From Rhyacophila brunnea (taxonomy: Eukaryota; Arthropoda; Insecta; Trichoptera; Rhyacophilidae): DNA of 64,000 bases. The DNA lies in NCBI GenBank assembly GCA_022495005.1, contig JAGYXB010002077.1, forward strand, positions 62,001 through 126,000, in the 5' to 3' direction. Below, piece after piece: positions 1 to 13,824 of the stretch. Every line of letters begins with the position of its first letter. Within the stretch, counting starts at the first letter, position 1. Position numbers and translations under genes: made by a program. The notes beneath the pieces were generated by a model, which was not told the DNA's origin, made no database searches, and was given only the letters and a program-made list of their open reading frames with translations.

Positions 1-454
1 CTAGAACACAAATTATGAGTAAAAAAGTAGAAGTGAAAGATATAACATATTCAATATTATATTGATGACCCAATCACATGTTTTATAATTTACAAATGAT
101 GTCTTTATATCGTATTTTTAGTAAAATTGTTGTAGAAACACATACTGTGAAAATAATTTTCTATAAATTAAATTATATCCACCTTACATAAATTTTAAAA
201 CAATATGTACCTACTTATCGGTTTAAAAATTAGGAAAAAATAGGACAATTCATTAACTAACTAATGATCATTTATACTTAATTATTATACGTCTAAAAAT
301 ATTAATAAAATAGATTACGATACACATAACTTTATAATATACGAACATAATTTCCAGTATTTGGGGAAATATTTCTAGTATTACAACACTGAATTTTGAC
401 ATACCTGACATGATAGGAACCCGTAAAATGGGCTTGTTGAAAGTATTGTATAGG

Positions 455-675
455 CTCGCCTTTTAAATACGACTCTTTTTCTTCTTCGCAATAAATCAAA
501 AGTTTACTGATAATAATTCAAACATCATTTCGTATTGTGTTAGACATCTTTTGAATATAAAAAGCTTCAAATTACGTAAATTGATAGATGCGTCCAATAC
601 GAAGTGTCAAAAATGTAATGAAAAATTTGGGGGCGTTCTTAATTTGAAACCGGAAGTTCGATTAGCTGTACGTAG
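455..675 (+). repeat. Dispersed repeat, second copy at 25935-26160
   Basis: This stretch and 25935-26160 share a series of matching blocks in the same order and orientation: CTTCGMAATAAA, a block with TAATAATTC, TTTTAGACATCTTT, AAATTTGGGGGCGTTC and GATTAGCTGTAC. No termini or coding potential are visible, so the class is unknown; it is probably a piece of a DNA element. The copies have diverged by substitutions and small indels. Confidence 0.6.
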
Positions 676-1195
676 TTCACAGATTTGCCACGTAGCCAAG
701 ATGAAGTTGCCGGACTAATAGACGAGGTATTTTAATCAGTTTCTATCTACTACTTAGTAGTTTGAATTCATTTTACTCTTAACATAATGTATTCTTTATC
801 ACGGATTGAGAATTACCATGCCTAAGGCTTTATATAAAATAAAAAACTCTTTTTTCGTTGGAACTTAAACATATGCACGATTAAATCATTGTTTACGTCT
901 GCATATTTACATTCTTACCAACTATTAAATCATAATATAATCATTGAAGTATAAATAATAATATTGAATATTTTTTTTAAAGTACCTATAAGTACATAAT
1001 GTCTATTTATTTTCGAATTCCGTGGCGTCCAGTTGTCCGGTGCCAAATAGTCCTAGACCCGACCATAGCTACCTACAAAGACAGAACAGTGTGTGTCAAC
1101 GATCGGCTGAAAAGTCTACCTAAATAACTTACAATTTCTTTTATTTTGTTAACTGTCAATTTATGGTGGAACTGCATTGTATTATTGTTTTTTTT

Positions 1196-1431
1196 TTCGA
1201 CCATGTCCAATCCAAATAGGATCATATGGGCCTCTACGGAGTAGAGGTTTGTATTAACAGATTTTGTTTTTTTACGAGAAATGGATGTCAGCCACTTGCT
1301 CAACCTATTAGGTCCATACCCTGACTCACACATAAATTGAAAAACAATATGTGTACTTGCCAGACCCAGGATTCGAACCTGGGACCCACGGCGTTATAGT
1401 CCAACGCTTAAGCCGCGCGGCCACCGCAAAA
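1196..1431 (-). mobile_element. tRNA-derived SINE (copy 1)
   Basis: On the minus strand the copy begins with a tRNA-like head: an A-box-like TGGCCGCGCGG, then a perfect Pol III B box GGTTCGAATCC. The body follows: ATATTGTTTTTCAAT-like sequence, GACCTAATAGGTTGAGCAAG, then AACCTC and a CATATGATCC block. The same head and body order recurs at 14336, 37201 and, inverted, 46972. The head lacks a matching 3' acceptor arm, so it is a SINE and not a tRNA gene. Confidence 0.8.
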
Positions 1432-4139
1432 TAATTCGGCGCTAATTTTATTATCATTTTGACAGATCTGTAGAAACAAGGCATGACCAATACACTACGG
1501 ATTATTTTTCTTGGTGAAATATTGTTTCGCGTGGTGATTTTCTCTATTTTCTATGTGACTAGTTGTCGAAACTAAGATTACTTATATTTTTAAAATGTGA
1601 TACGTTGCTTTTGTTTGGTATTATTTTAGTATATGTGAAAACTATTTTTAAATGTTTGATTATTTTTTGTTGATTTTGACTAACACGATGTTCGATTAAT
1701 TCCCACCCTTTAAAAAATGAAATGTCATTTTTTGGTAAGGAGTATGGTAAATATTTAGGCATATTTCCTATAGAAAAATGTGTTCTTTAACGTCCTTTCT
1801 TTGTGTGCAATAAAAACTAATTGTCTTACGTTACGTCACAGCTATCTTGCATCGCGCATTGCGATTATAACCAGCGAGGAAATCATTAGCCAGTTGTAGA
1901 GAATACTTCCTACCTACGTGAAAAGGAAGAAAAAGCATCGTGAAATGTCAAGTGGCAAAGCTACGTGAAGTGAGCGGCAATTACTGAAACCGACAGTCTT
2001 TTGCTTTCCATTTTGCCTGCCGTTTCGAAATGTCACGGACCAGTTCAGATTTGCCCAAGAGCTTTTTATCTCGAACTATCTGCACTTTGAAGTGTGGCCT
2101 CTCTCATTAAGCCGAATTAATTGCAAACTATTTCTCATACCCCTTTCTCCCATCAGCACTAATGGCTCCACTATATTTTTATGTTAGTGTTCAAAATAAT
2201 AAATACTTTTACTAATACACATCTATCACTGTATCCGCTATAAATAGTTATACATACACCATTATATTATAGAGCACAAGTACGAATGTCAAAAGACTTG
2301 CACCTAATTTCAGCATTTTTTAATAAATATTTACAGCTTCGTTCAGATAAAATATCACGTATATCTACATAATTATGTCTATAATCCAAAATAGTCACTT
2401 ACATAACTCGTATAGTAATTAAATAATAGTAATAAATAGTAGTCATATCTATAATATATTGAAATATTTATATATAGCTACATAGGTATATCTAACCCTT
2501 TATGTCACGCTAGATATTCCAATACGTTATTATTTCTGCTTAATACGATGACAGAAGATTTTGAAATCAAATAAATGCGGCATTTGCTGTCATTGCTTGC
2601 GTGTGGAGTGGGCAAGCGAAGATTCATTAATTTATTTTTATAAATTAGTGATATATGATTATATTCCAATGTTATGTAATTATGTATGTATTATAATATA
2701 TTCACTACAAAATAATAAGTCCTACACCATATTAAATTTACGCATATATTATAAAGAACAGTATTGGGCGTGTATTGTTAATTTCTAGTGCGAAATTCAT
2801 ATATATTAACAAAAGTAACCTGTCATATCCGCCCCAAAGTGGAGCCTATAAAAGTAGAGATAAATGATAAGCTTTTACGAGGATTGGTTTTCAACCATTC
2901 CATCAATCTTTTTTTGCAGGTGGTAGGAAATCCTCGTATTGGAAAACTATGTACCTATAGTGTAAAAATTTTACCTTAAACATGCGCAAATGATTTATTT
3001 TCTAGTGCGCAGCAATTAGGCTGATAAATTTTAATTATCGCATTTATATCACAATTTTGGATTGCTTTCTCACGCTCGGCGTTCCTCCGACTGTATCTAG
3101 TTTTCTTTCAAAACTATTTAACTTCACGGTTGTGTGGTAATTTATAGTATGTTAATTTTATCTATCCAGTTCAATACTAATTCGGTGTCACTGATCGCAA
3201 ATTCTTCTCCAGGTTGAATGGAAAGTAGGTATATTTAGATACCTATCATTGTATATAAGGTCACATGAATAGGAAATTGTGCGGCTTTACGGCTATTAAT
3301 ATTTTTTTCTTCATTCAATGGTACAACATCTCAACTTGAGCCTTGACCGACTTAACTGCCCTCCTCCAACCAGTACGATCCGGTTGTTAGCTATCCCTAA
3401 TTTTATTGTATTACCAATATACCATGTGACTCTATGACTATAGGTATAACGTCTAAAAAGTCTAAAGAGTCTTGCCCCGCTGCAAGATGAAAGGACCAAC
3501 ATACTTAAATCATGCTTGTTTAGGTACTTCTCGCGTTGAAAACATATTTTTTTTAATAAAATAAGGATTATTTATTATTATTGAAAAGATTTATTTTACT
3601 TTTATTTCGAAATATTCATAAATATCGTTAACAAAAGACATTGCAACTAATGCCCTCAATTATTCAACTACTATTAATGGTCAATCTAAAATACCTTTGT
3701 CATTATGTGTACATATACAAGGCCCTGCCCTGTACCTACGTATAATATTATTATGCACATAATATATGTACATTATTATAATATTATTTAGACACCGTTT
3801 TTAGTAATATAATAGAATTAGTACCTACAAGTAAATACTTATTAATTTATTAAGCTATTTCTCAAAACACTCATTCGTCAAACTCAAATCAAAAAAACTC
3901 ATTCTCAAACCTCATTCGAATATAAGATAAAGCAAATAAATTCATTAATATGACTTATTTTGAAGGCTCATACTTGGTAAATAATAATAAATTGATATTA
4001 TCTGTCATGCGAGTTTCATAAAAGCTTACGTTTCCAACTGTTCGAAATATAAATCAATTGACCGCAAACGAAAAACGCCGATCGCCGTTTCCAGAATAAA
4101 TGAAAAAATGTTAAAATAATATTTTCTTTCTCTTTCCAG

Positions 4140-4245
4140 GATGCGGGATTACGTGGAAGAAAACGAGAAGAACGATCCGCTCATTCACGCCCCAGATAAG
4201 AAGAGCAACCCTTGGGCGGAAAAGGGGAAATGTGTCATCATGTAA
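4140..4245 (+). CDS. Ggamma30A: G-protein gamma subunit Gγ30A, last coding exon (partial gene)
   Basis: The exon encodes the C-terminal half of a heterotrimeric G-protein gamma subunit, which pairs with Gβ and anchors the dimer to the membrane. Visible after the acceptor at 4139: a leftover G completing the previous codon, then [14 protein letters not shown], the DPLI...NPW.EKGKC gamma signature, and CVIM followed by TAA. CVIM is a CaaX box; Met at the last position favours farnesylation. From memory of the family, the match is to fly Gγ30A (visual transduction) and vertebrate GNG13 rather than the Gγ1 class. The helical N-terminal exon is not in the window. The intron is inferred to be phase 2, with the preceding codon probably GA|G (Glu). 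Confidence 0.92.
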
Positions 4246-5090
4246 GGTCAACGCAGCGCAGGGGGGCGTGGGGAAAACATCATAACGGGGGGGAAGGATG
4301 AGGAAGCGATAGGAAAATTTAACATGCGGGATCAACCAGTTATCCAGAGAACAAAGCCAGTAATATTATTATCTACAGCTTATGAATACAGCCACCAGAA
4401 TGGAGACCTTGTAATTTTGAATTTGGAACAAATATGCATCATAGACGTTAAACCTCTATGTAATGAACTGTCAAATGAGTCTTGCGTGCTGTACCAAAAT
4501 ATGAAAACGATGACACCAAAAATCAATCTTTTTCACGATATGTCTTTCAAGCAATCGCTGCTTGTCTGCTAAAATAATAATCGAAGTGTATTTTTTATAA
4601 AATAATAAAAAATAAAGTGTTGCTGGACGAAGAAAACAGTGAAATCGTCGATAGTTTAAAAAAATATCAATTTTAAATTCATGTGGCTAGCTCTGCAGAA
4701 AAAATATCTTAGCTATAAAATGGTGGACAAACGATTTCTGGTTGAAAATAATGTATGAACGTGTGATATAATTCTTAATTTAATATTTTTTATCTGAAAA
4801 AGCTTTTTGGGGGCGTCGTAAATTCATTACTAAAAATATTTAGGAATAACATTCATCATCGATCAAATTAATTATTATTATTCCTAAATTGAGCTAAAAC
4901 GAAGTATTGTAAAACCTCTGTTTTATCAAACATTTAAAGAATGTTGAATATTAAATTACCTATGTTTGTAAAATGTTTTCTTGTATCAAAAATGTATGTA
5001 CCTATCCAATATTAATGAATTATTGTTAATTGTTTATTAAATTATTATTATTATTTCTTCATTATATCAGTCATGCATCAATAAACTTTT
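4246..5090 (+). other. Probable 3' UTR of Gγ30A with two poly(A) signals
   Basis: This follows the Gγ30A stop codon. AATAAA occurs at 4611-4616 and again at 5080-5085, so a short and a long 3' UTR are both possible. A run of G near 4259-4300 is unusual in this AT-rich DNA. Short ORFs here show no family resemblance. The transcript ends are inferred. Confidence 0.5.
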
Positions 5091-8000
5091 AAAAATTAAA
5101 TATATTATAGTTTATCTTACAATATAATGACTGCTTCAGTCCCTCACGTAAGCTTCATTTTACATAAATAATTAAATATAAATATTTCAATATAAGAAAT
5201 AACACGAATGACTTACATAATATATTGTTTTATGCCATTTTAAGTCCTCTGTGTGGAAAATATTCCTCCAATTTATAATGGCTATACTTTTTTTATATTA
5301 TAATGAACACATTTTACTAATCTACCATTCCACATCGTCACATATTAGGTAAATAAAGTACGAAAATATATACCCGTCATTCGGAACTGAATTCTCACCA
5401 TTCATAACACGAAAATGGGGTGATTTTAATGACCCAATTGCATTCACATGGCTGCCATATACCTATAATAATTTATTATTTTGATAAAAGTTATGATATC
5501 AGAGAAACTAGCGATAAATCATTGAATGTTGTGTTGATCATCCACAGATATTTTTACACAATGGCGTTTCTAGTGACGTATAACTGCATAAATAATTATT
5601 GTTGTGTTATGCTGCGTTTTAATTTCAGGTGAAAAATCTGGATATTATAATATCAAAAATTTTAATAATCGAGTACATACATACTGTGAGATTTAAACAT
5701 TAAAAATAATATCAGAAATAAAGGAATGCCATTGCTGAAAGACATGTATTTTCATACCTATTATTACAGAGGTTTAAACTGAAATTAACTGCACTACGAT
5801 TGTCTCTGGTAACGTTGTTAGCTGTAATGCACTCGTTCTATTATCAGAAACAGAAAAAAATGAGTGATTATGTTTAATACAAGGTGCATTTTCAAATCGC
5901 ACTAAAAACCACATTTGAAATTCGAATGTTCCTTCGGACGACGTCGCTACTTTGTTGTCAGTGATTTTTGGCGCCATAAATGCACTACACAAGCTGCCAA
6001 CTAAGATAACTCATTTTGAACTAGAAAAGTTTTATACCGTAAATGTAAAATTCTCAACCGAAGCGTAGGTTTGTATCGGATCGAATAAAATAATTTTTGC
6101 ATCGTACGAGAGGGAAAATAAGAAAATTATTCAACGTAGTTATTTATAAACATAGTCTCTATAAGCAATACTATTGTAAATAGTTGGTCATTATAAAATG
6201 GTGTAGCTACCTTCTGTGTAAACCTTCTTTTTCAAGCGATCAAGTCGTAGACTATTAGAGCCGGGACATAAGCAATTACTATTTAATTCATTGAATTATA
6301 ATATATATATATACCTACTATGAGACCAGATTTTGCAAAATTAAAGAAAAAAAATTAAATTGAAACCGGATTTCAATATTTTTTTGTACAAACTGCTTGC
6401 CTTTGGACGTAGGTTAAATAATTGATATTACATACTATTTTCATCAATACAATTCTATCAAATCGATTTAAGACATATTTACTGGAACAATATTCGATGG
6501 TTTGGATAAATAATGTCACTGAATATATGGGCACCACAGAAAATCTATTGAAAAAATATATGATGAAAATGTAATAATAATGCTATTCGAATCATCTCAA
6601 AATTGATGATAATATCTACGATTTTTCCTCGGGCAGATTTCTTTTGGTTTTGCAAAATCTATGATATTGGACGCAGCGTGAAAAATAAAGAAAATTTAAT
6701 AACAGATTTTCAGCATTTTTTGTTTTTTTGTAACCCTTCGCATTATTCAAGATTATTGCACCAAATAAAAATTGAATTCTTGCATGCCCAGCCTTTAAAA
6801 ACACATTTCACGGCATTTAAAAAACAGATTATACATTTTCAAAAGAAAAAAACTTATTTTGATATGGTTAAAAGTTATGAAATAAGAAAAAATTGGCTGT
6901 GCAGTCATTTCTTTCTTTTCACATTATTATTATTCAATTAAAATATAGAAGATCGTTTTGTTTTATTTAAAAGTTTAATGAAATCCAATGACTCGGATGA
7001 TATCTATACTCGAGAAGAGCTATTTTCTTCGATATTTATTTTAAATGTAATTTTCTTTCATTTGTGTGATTGTGTTATACTTTTAAAACTCGTAATACTT
7101 ACGACCATAACAAGAATCATATACGTTTTATTATATCGGTAAAAAAATACTTAAATTACATAATGTACCGTAACAATCTCGGATCGTTCACTAAGAAATT
7201 ACAATATAGATCTGTAGCCATATTTTACTCCTAGAAACCACGCAAGAATGATATTTATTATCTATTGTATTTTGTCTAAAAATAACATGAATCCTGAAAT
7301 ACACTTTATACAAATACAAATCCACAGAATATCTCTGAATCCATGATTGCAAAATACATCTCAGGTGCCTTTCATGATGAAAAAATGTGTATTTCTGATC
7401 TTATGATTCCCTATTAATTAAAACTATTTGACATTGCCGTCTATGGCAAGCATTTTCCCGCCCTAAATATTGTTGAATTTTATCTTTAAACGGAAACGGT
7501 AGAAAATCCAAGTAAAAACTATGCTAATAATTAATTGACGGTGTAATTTAGGAAACCTAACGATAAATTAGAATTTAAAAATATTTTGACATTTCGAATA
7601 CGATATTAAAAAGTGTATGGATTATGTTTCAAAACAGACACGCCAATAATCAAATTTGAATTTAGAATGAGGTTTAAAATATGATTCGAACAAACTACAA
7701 TATTTTTATTTTACTCACCAGGTGCAGTCAGAAACTAAATTTTAATATATTTTATAAAAATAATTACTTATTACATTATTTACATGTCTACGGTTGACCT
7801 TATAGAATTTGAGAATAACATAAAACTGTACTTAACCGACATAACTATAAATTCTTTGAATATAAAAATAAGAAGTAATTTTTCGAAATAAATACTTAAT
7901 ATGTATGTACTAATAAAAAAATAAAATAAACGGTAGGTCGAGAAAGGTGTAAAAATATTGATAAAACTCTTACCACGTGTAATGTACTTTGCTTAACATT

Positions 8001-11000
8001 GATACAAGAGAATTGATCAAATTAAATTTAAATCGAATACAAAATTGTATTCAATTAAAAGGAAGTTTTAAATATTTCCTCATTAAAATAATTGTCCAAA
8101 AATGGAATTAAAATAAAATAAATAACTAATGATATTATTATTTTAAAATGCGTCTAATCTCATGAAAATTAAAATAAAATTGATAAATCGTAGTCGAAGT
8201 AGATTCGATTAAATAAGTGGGTAAATAATGTTACTATATTTCTTTTTGATAAACAAAAAAAAATGTCGCTGATTCTTATTATGCATAGCGATATTCTAAG
8301 ATGTATCTATACTTCTCTCGCCGGTCGATTTTCCGATATGACAGTTTTAATAATGTTAGAAATGGATAATGTGATCGTTAACTAGAGAAACATCGAATTA
8401 ATTTAAGATGTGTTACTTTCGACTCGACGATAGAGCAACTTCCACTTTCCAACAAAAATACGTGAGCTTGAAATGTAACAGTCTAATTTAATTCACATAA
8501 CTTTTTTTTATAAAAGTGACAGTGGACATTTACATTTATTTCTAATTAAAATCTCTCGTTTTGGCAAATCGACCGAATATCTTCTTCTAATAAATAAATA
8601 ATTATTATATTTAGATTTTTTTCTATTTAGAATGACTTTCATCTTTGCATTATTATATAGTGATTATTGATTATTTAATATTCGGCAAATCTACTTCACC
8701 ATGATGCTTACGACAACTTTCAATATAAGAGACGAACGGTTTGTCTAACCGCGCAGTCGGTTAGTAGAAGATTCAAAGTAATATGTATTCTAAAATATTG
8801 AGATTAAAATAAAAATAAGTTAAATAAATCTTAAGATAAATACTAGTTGATCATAAAATAATAAAATCGCCAATATGACAGATCTTCTTTCTGGCCCTTA
8901 ACAATAGATTTAATTAATTAAAAAAAATGTTTGAGCATTTTTTTTTTATTTAACTATTATTAAACACAGAGAGCTGAGCTTTTTTTGCGCATGCACATGG
9001 CGCGCATAGTGCATGAGCAAATAAAGAGAATTTAATTAAATTAATATTAGGCGCGTTGAATTATTAAATAATTAAAGCAGATTTTCAAACAATCTACTTA
9101 TATAATATAAAGCCAGCGAAGATTCTGTCATAGCGGCGTGACAGTAGAGTAAAGAATAAAAATAAGATTATAAATTTAAAAAAAACTAAATAGATGTTGC
9201 AAATCATAACTTAACATAGGAAACTTCTCTCTCTCTTTCTCTTATCACAAATCGACATTCGCGAGCTATAAAACTCTCAAAATCTTCGAGACCTCCTACT
9301 AGCTAATGAACTGTCTGAGATTAAGACAATATAAAATACTAATTAAGTTTTTTTTTTAAATCATTATAATTACTATATATAATATAAACCTTTAGTTTTG
9401 TCGATTATAACCCTAATAATTATTACTATTATACTTTTATTACATACAAGTATGATTATTATTATTCTCGTTAAATCTTTCCGCAAATATTTAGTCAGAA
9501 GACATTTTAGAGCTTATTCCTTTAAAATAAAAGAATTTCGAAAGGAAAAGGAAGCCCATAGTGTACGTCTTATCCTTGAGAATTATTTCAAATTATATTA
9601 TTATAAAATCACACATCCTTACGGTGTATGTAATTAACTATTATCATAGAGGAATGACTAGTTCTCCAAAATACAATACCTACAGTGTACAAAATCAATA
9701 TTTACTCTCTACACCCTTTATCAATTCAATTCCATTACAACAAAAAAAAATCCAACCCACACTTTGTTCGAATCCAAGTTTTAAAAAAATCCATTATAAA
9801 AATAAATAATAATTCTCATTTTTATATCTAAATATATTATACAGCGCGATTAACTAGTATAGCTAGAAGTAGCTGAGTATTTCTTTAGAAGAACATTGTA
9901 TAAGATTTTAATAAATCACATCGGAGTCATAATAATATTATTAATAATGATAAAATAACAGAATGTTTTACCATTCTGGTTAAAAAAAATACACTAAATA
10001 ATATAACGATAACCACCGTGGGAAAGATATCATTTTTGAAAACGCAAGCAGAAATCATTTTTCTAAACGATATTAATAATTATTGATTTAATCTATCCAT
10101 CTCTGGTCAAAATAAATATCTTCCCACCGAATAGTGTTCGAAAATTAACGCAGACATCGAAGTTTTGAATACTTAATCACAATTCGGTGTTTACTTTCAT
10201 TTTCGAACGCCTAACGTAAAGTAATTAAATATTTATTTAAAAGAAAACGTCTAGGATTCTTTCCTCTATAATTAAAATAAACTCTACGGATAAAAAAAAT
10301 ATGTATCGGTAGGCGAAATTGTAAACTTTTCGCGATCTTTAAAAATTCTTATTAAAATTTGATATTATACAAATCTTGTGCTTGCCAATTTAGACTATTG
10401 AAAATTTTGGGGCAATATGTTAAATTTATAACTATCGAAATAAGATTTATAAAAGAATGCTTCGTTTGTACTTCAATTTGTCGTTATGTAAGGAGTTAAA
10501 AAATGAACACATTAAAATACTAGAAAGTGTTAACTAGGTGCCGCCGCACAGGGGGGCGCAATTAGATTAGGATTTAGAAGAAAAATGTAAACGCCAGTCT
10601 TTCTCAACGAAAGCACTTAATAATAATATATATTGAAATCGCTTGTCTTAAAAATATTAATTAATAACAACAAATTGATTTTAAATAAACAAAGAACAAC
10701 ACATGGATGACGTATAAATGATAAAAAAACTAATATAAAATATAATAATTAAATTATGTATAAAAATCACAATTAAAATACATACGAATAAAAGCATTTT
10801 TTTAAATAGTCTAAATCTATAAGGTCAACCGAACGAACGTGTTAAATAAATAAACCTTTTTTTATTACTCACTGCAGACTCCCGATTGAACAAAAAGAGG
10901 GAAAATTATTTCGACATGACATATTATACTAAACAAGCAAAAGGTTATCATGAACCATATACAAAAAAGCAAATATTAACAATCCAAGGCTGCAAATTGA

Positions 11001-12490
11001 TTCACTAAATCGTTTTATACAATTTTATTATCGACTTTCACTGTCAATTCTTGATGGAATAGTATAAAACAAGTGATATAGAAATTCATACACATTATTC
11101 AATAATGATCAAGACTGACTTTTTCTATTGAAAGTGACTGTTAAAGTTATTTATCTAAATGGAGAGAACCGGAATTGATCATTATCAAATAATAACAATA
11201 TGATTTAAAAGATACTGTTTAACATTAAATACAATAAGCTTATCAAACAAAATATGTACAATATTAATAACTTTACTTTTCAATCTTGACTTTGCGCTTT
11301 TATAATAATGCTCAAAGAGGATTGACTGTTTATTTCACTCCTTTTTGGAAAAATGGAAAGATGTATCCATTAACAAGGTTTAATATTATATAATATTATT
11401 ATGTTGATATTTTAAAAAACAGCAGTATTGCTTGTTTTGATTATGGTTAAGTTTTCGTCGGGAGTCTGCCGATTTTGTCAATAAGCAGTTTCGTCCGTTT
11501 TACACCATTGAATGCGTTTGGGTAGATAAATACTTCGGATTGCGCTATCGCCAAAATATAGAGCATTAGATTGGTCGTGCTTATGTTGTCTGTGAGATGA
11601 TTGGCTGGCTAATACGAATGGTCAATATTTTAAAAGCCCTCGTAGCGATCATACGTTTAGATGTATTCTGTTTTACAATAGAAACCTTATTTCGGTCATC
11701 TAGTGAGTCACCTTGTTTGGAAAATATTGTGTTCCGCATCCATCATAACAATATCACAATAGTTTATCTTGTAAACCTTAAGACATTTAAAAACATTAAA
11801 AAAACTAGTATGTAACATTTACCAATGTTGTATTTCATATTCATAGTGTAACTATTTCGTATATCTAAGATCAAAGAAAAATTGTATGTTATTGAATACA
11901 AAAGGATTGAATAAACGAAAAAAATTATCTAGTAGTCTTTCATTTCAACTTTTGACTCCATTAATATTATTTTATGTATAGCTTACCTTGTAACAAAACA
12001 GTTTGATTTGTAAATTATAATTTAAATCATAATATAAGAATTTAATATTAATTATTATTAGATACTTCCCTTCATATTTTTATTACAAAATACCGGATAA
12101 TCATAATATTAACTAATAGCTACTAAATGTTATGCTATGTTATATATAAAATAAAAGTGATTTTAAAAAAGAAAACTTAATGAACTACCAATGTTATATT
12201 TTAAAATATCAAGTTACATAATCAACAAAATAACTTAGTTAAATAAAGATTTATTCCTTTGACTGTTTTGAATAAAGCGGCAATTACACCATTTACTTAC
12301 CTACACAAACGTCTTAATAGACAAACTGTAAAACTAACTGACATGCTATGAATTAAAACATGAGGTCATCAAGAGTATCCTGTCCATTATGCGGTGCTAA
12401 AGGAGAGGTGAGGTTTTTTTGTCACTACAATCTATAAGAATAATTGAGGATGCAAGGATTATAATAGTAGGTTACCTAAGTGACATATAA
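5091..12490. other. Intergenic AT-rich DNA, no gene recognised
   Basis: Both strands were read. There is no ORF with recognisable domains, no exon flanked by a good acceptor and donor that matches a family, and no RNA gene. Sequence is dominated by AT runs, with brief GC-richer patches (8990-9050, 10540-10560). It may include distal 3' UTR or regulatory DNA, which cannot be judged from sequence alone. Confidence 0.5.
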
Positions 12491-12905
12491 TTTGGTTTAT
12501 TTGGGCACAACCTGATAACTGCTGTTTGAGTCGTTTTATGTTAAGAATAAAAATTGGGTAACTACAGTAATATCTTCCATTTGGTAAGAACTTGATATCT
12601 GGATTTTATTTGAAAATGCTCAAAACGCTATAGTAATAATATGATAAGTTAACAAACACAGCGGTTGATTTATCCAAAACATGACCAAAGACTTTATCAT
12701 ATTATGATCACTGATAAATGACATTATTTTCCTAATAATTAAGGAATAGTTTAAAATATAATCATTACTATATTCTTCCTCATTAATGTATCCTCAATGT
12801 TAGACAAAAAAATTGAATTGAAGATTTATGAGGCAATTCAAAGTTTAAAATTACTCTCCTGTAAATTCAACATTTTGTAGTTAACAGGTTATGCCCAAAC
12901 AACAC
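12491..12905. mobile_element. Inverted-repeat MITE-like element
   Basis: The left end reads TTTATTTGGGCACAACCTGA and the right end, reverse-complemented, reads TTGTTTGGGCATAACCTGTT, giving terminal inverted repeats of about 25 bp with few mismatches. There is no coding capacity. A target-site duplication could not be fixed, so the exact ends are uncertain by several bases. Confidence 0.5.
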
Positions 12906-13032
12906 CGAATTAAAAAAATTTAAGAGTAGTTTTCAGATCACCAAATTATACATATGTATGCGTGAAACGTGATTAAAACTTGTAACTGGTGTATATTATG
13001 TAAAGATATAAACATTTTATTCTCAACATAAT

Positions 13033-13253
13033 AGCCTGTTTACACGTGCGTGGATTTACTGCTGGCATTAAGTATTATCGACACTGTGCGGCAACAAAAT
13101 GTGCATGCAACAACAAACGCATCTCGCTGATAATTGAAAAATGAGAAAGACACGACAATCAGCATGTTCTTGTTTAAGCAGTTATTGTCGCGAAAGTTTG
13201 ATTTACACGCTATTCCCAGCAATAAATCCATGCATGTGTACAGGCGCTATAAA
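13033..13253. mobile_element. MITE family M1, copy 1
   Basis: The termini are inverted: CCTGTTTACACGTGCGTGG on the left, and CCTGTACACATGCATGG read inward from the right. Each is followed by a block close to ATTTACTG. The same ends bound 28531-28921 and 42078-42454. No ORF of significance. The three copies differ in length, as expected for a non-autonomous family. Confidence 0.65.
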
Positions 13254-13824
13254 ATACAAAAAACAAATAGATATGACTATTTATTTTTTGAATAAAAATC
13301 AAAGATCACTTACAAAACATTAAAAAAAGTTGTGTAGAATAATTAACAATCGTATATTTAACTTTGAAGTTGATTTACTTAATCCATATGACCTCAATTT
13401 TCCGAATATACTTACCAAAAGACATTAATATACTAAATACCCAAGCAAATACATTACATAAGACACATTATATCATGACAGGATCTGGTAACCAAAATTA
13501 AATATAAATTAGAATGTCTACTATGTACTTTCTATTAAATAACAAATCAATAATTCCTGAAAACAATAATTTTTAAATATATTTTAATTTATGCATCTAC
13601 AAGTCTATAAATAATATACTATTAACCATATTCAAAATAGTTGTAACTTTCCTATACATAAATAACTCCTAAAAAATATTTATAAACAGCAATAGCTATG
13701 TAATAAAAATTGCAATAATAATAATATATTAAAATTCTAATTGATGAAAGGTTTGTACTATTCCACAGGTATAGATTTGAGTAACCCTGGTTTAACCTAT
13801 ACAGGATATATGCATAGTAAATAC

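Larger units (their letters stand above)
1..4139. other. Non-coding: intron or upstream region of the Gγ30A gene
   Basis: No coding exon could be supported here. The stretch ends in a pyrimidine-rich splice acceptor (TCTTTCTCTTTCCAG, 4125-4139) for the Gγ30A terminal exon, so at least its right part is an intron. Within it I see a dispersed repeat (455-675) and a SINE (1196-1431). The remaining AT-rich sequence shows only short chance ORFs. Confidence 0.6.

Noticed and set aside
6603..6941. Plus-strand ORF of 112 codons
   Set aside because: Lys/Phe-rich AT-driven frame with no domain, no splice context and no similarity I recognise.
10865..11480. GCAGACTCCCG and its complement CGGGAGTCTGC 590 bp apart
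   Set aside because: Only about 11 bases match and nothing else supports element ends; chance is likely.
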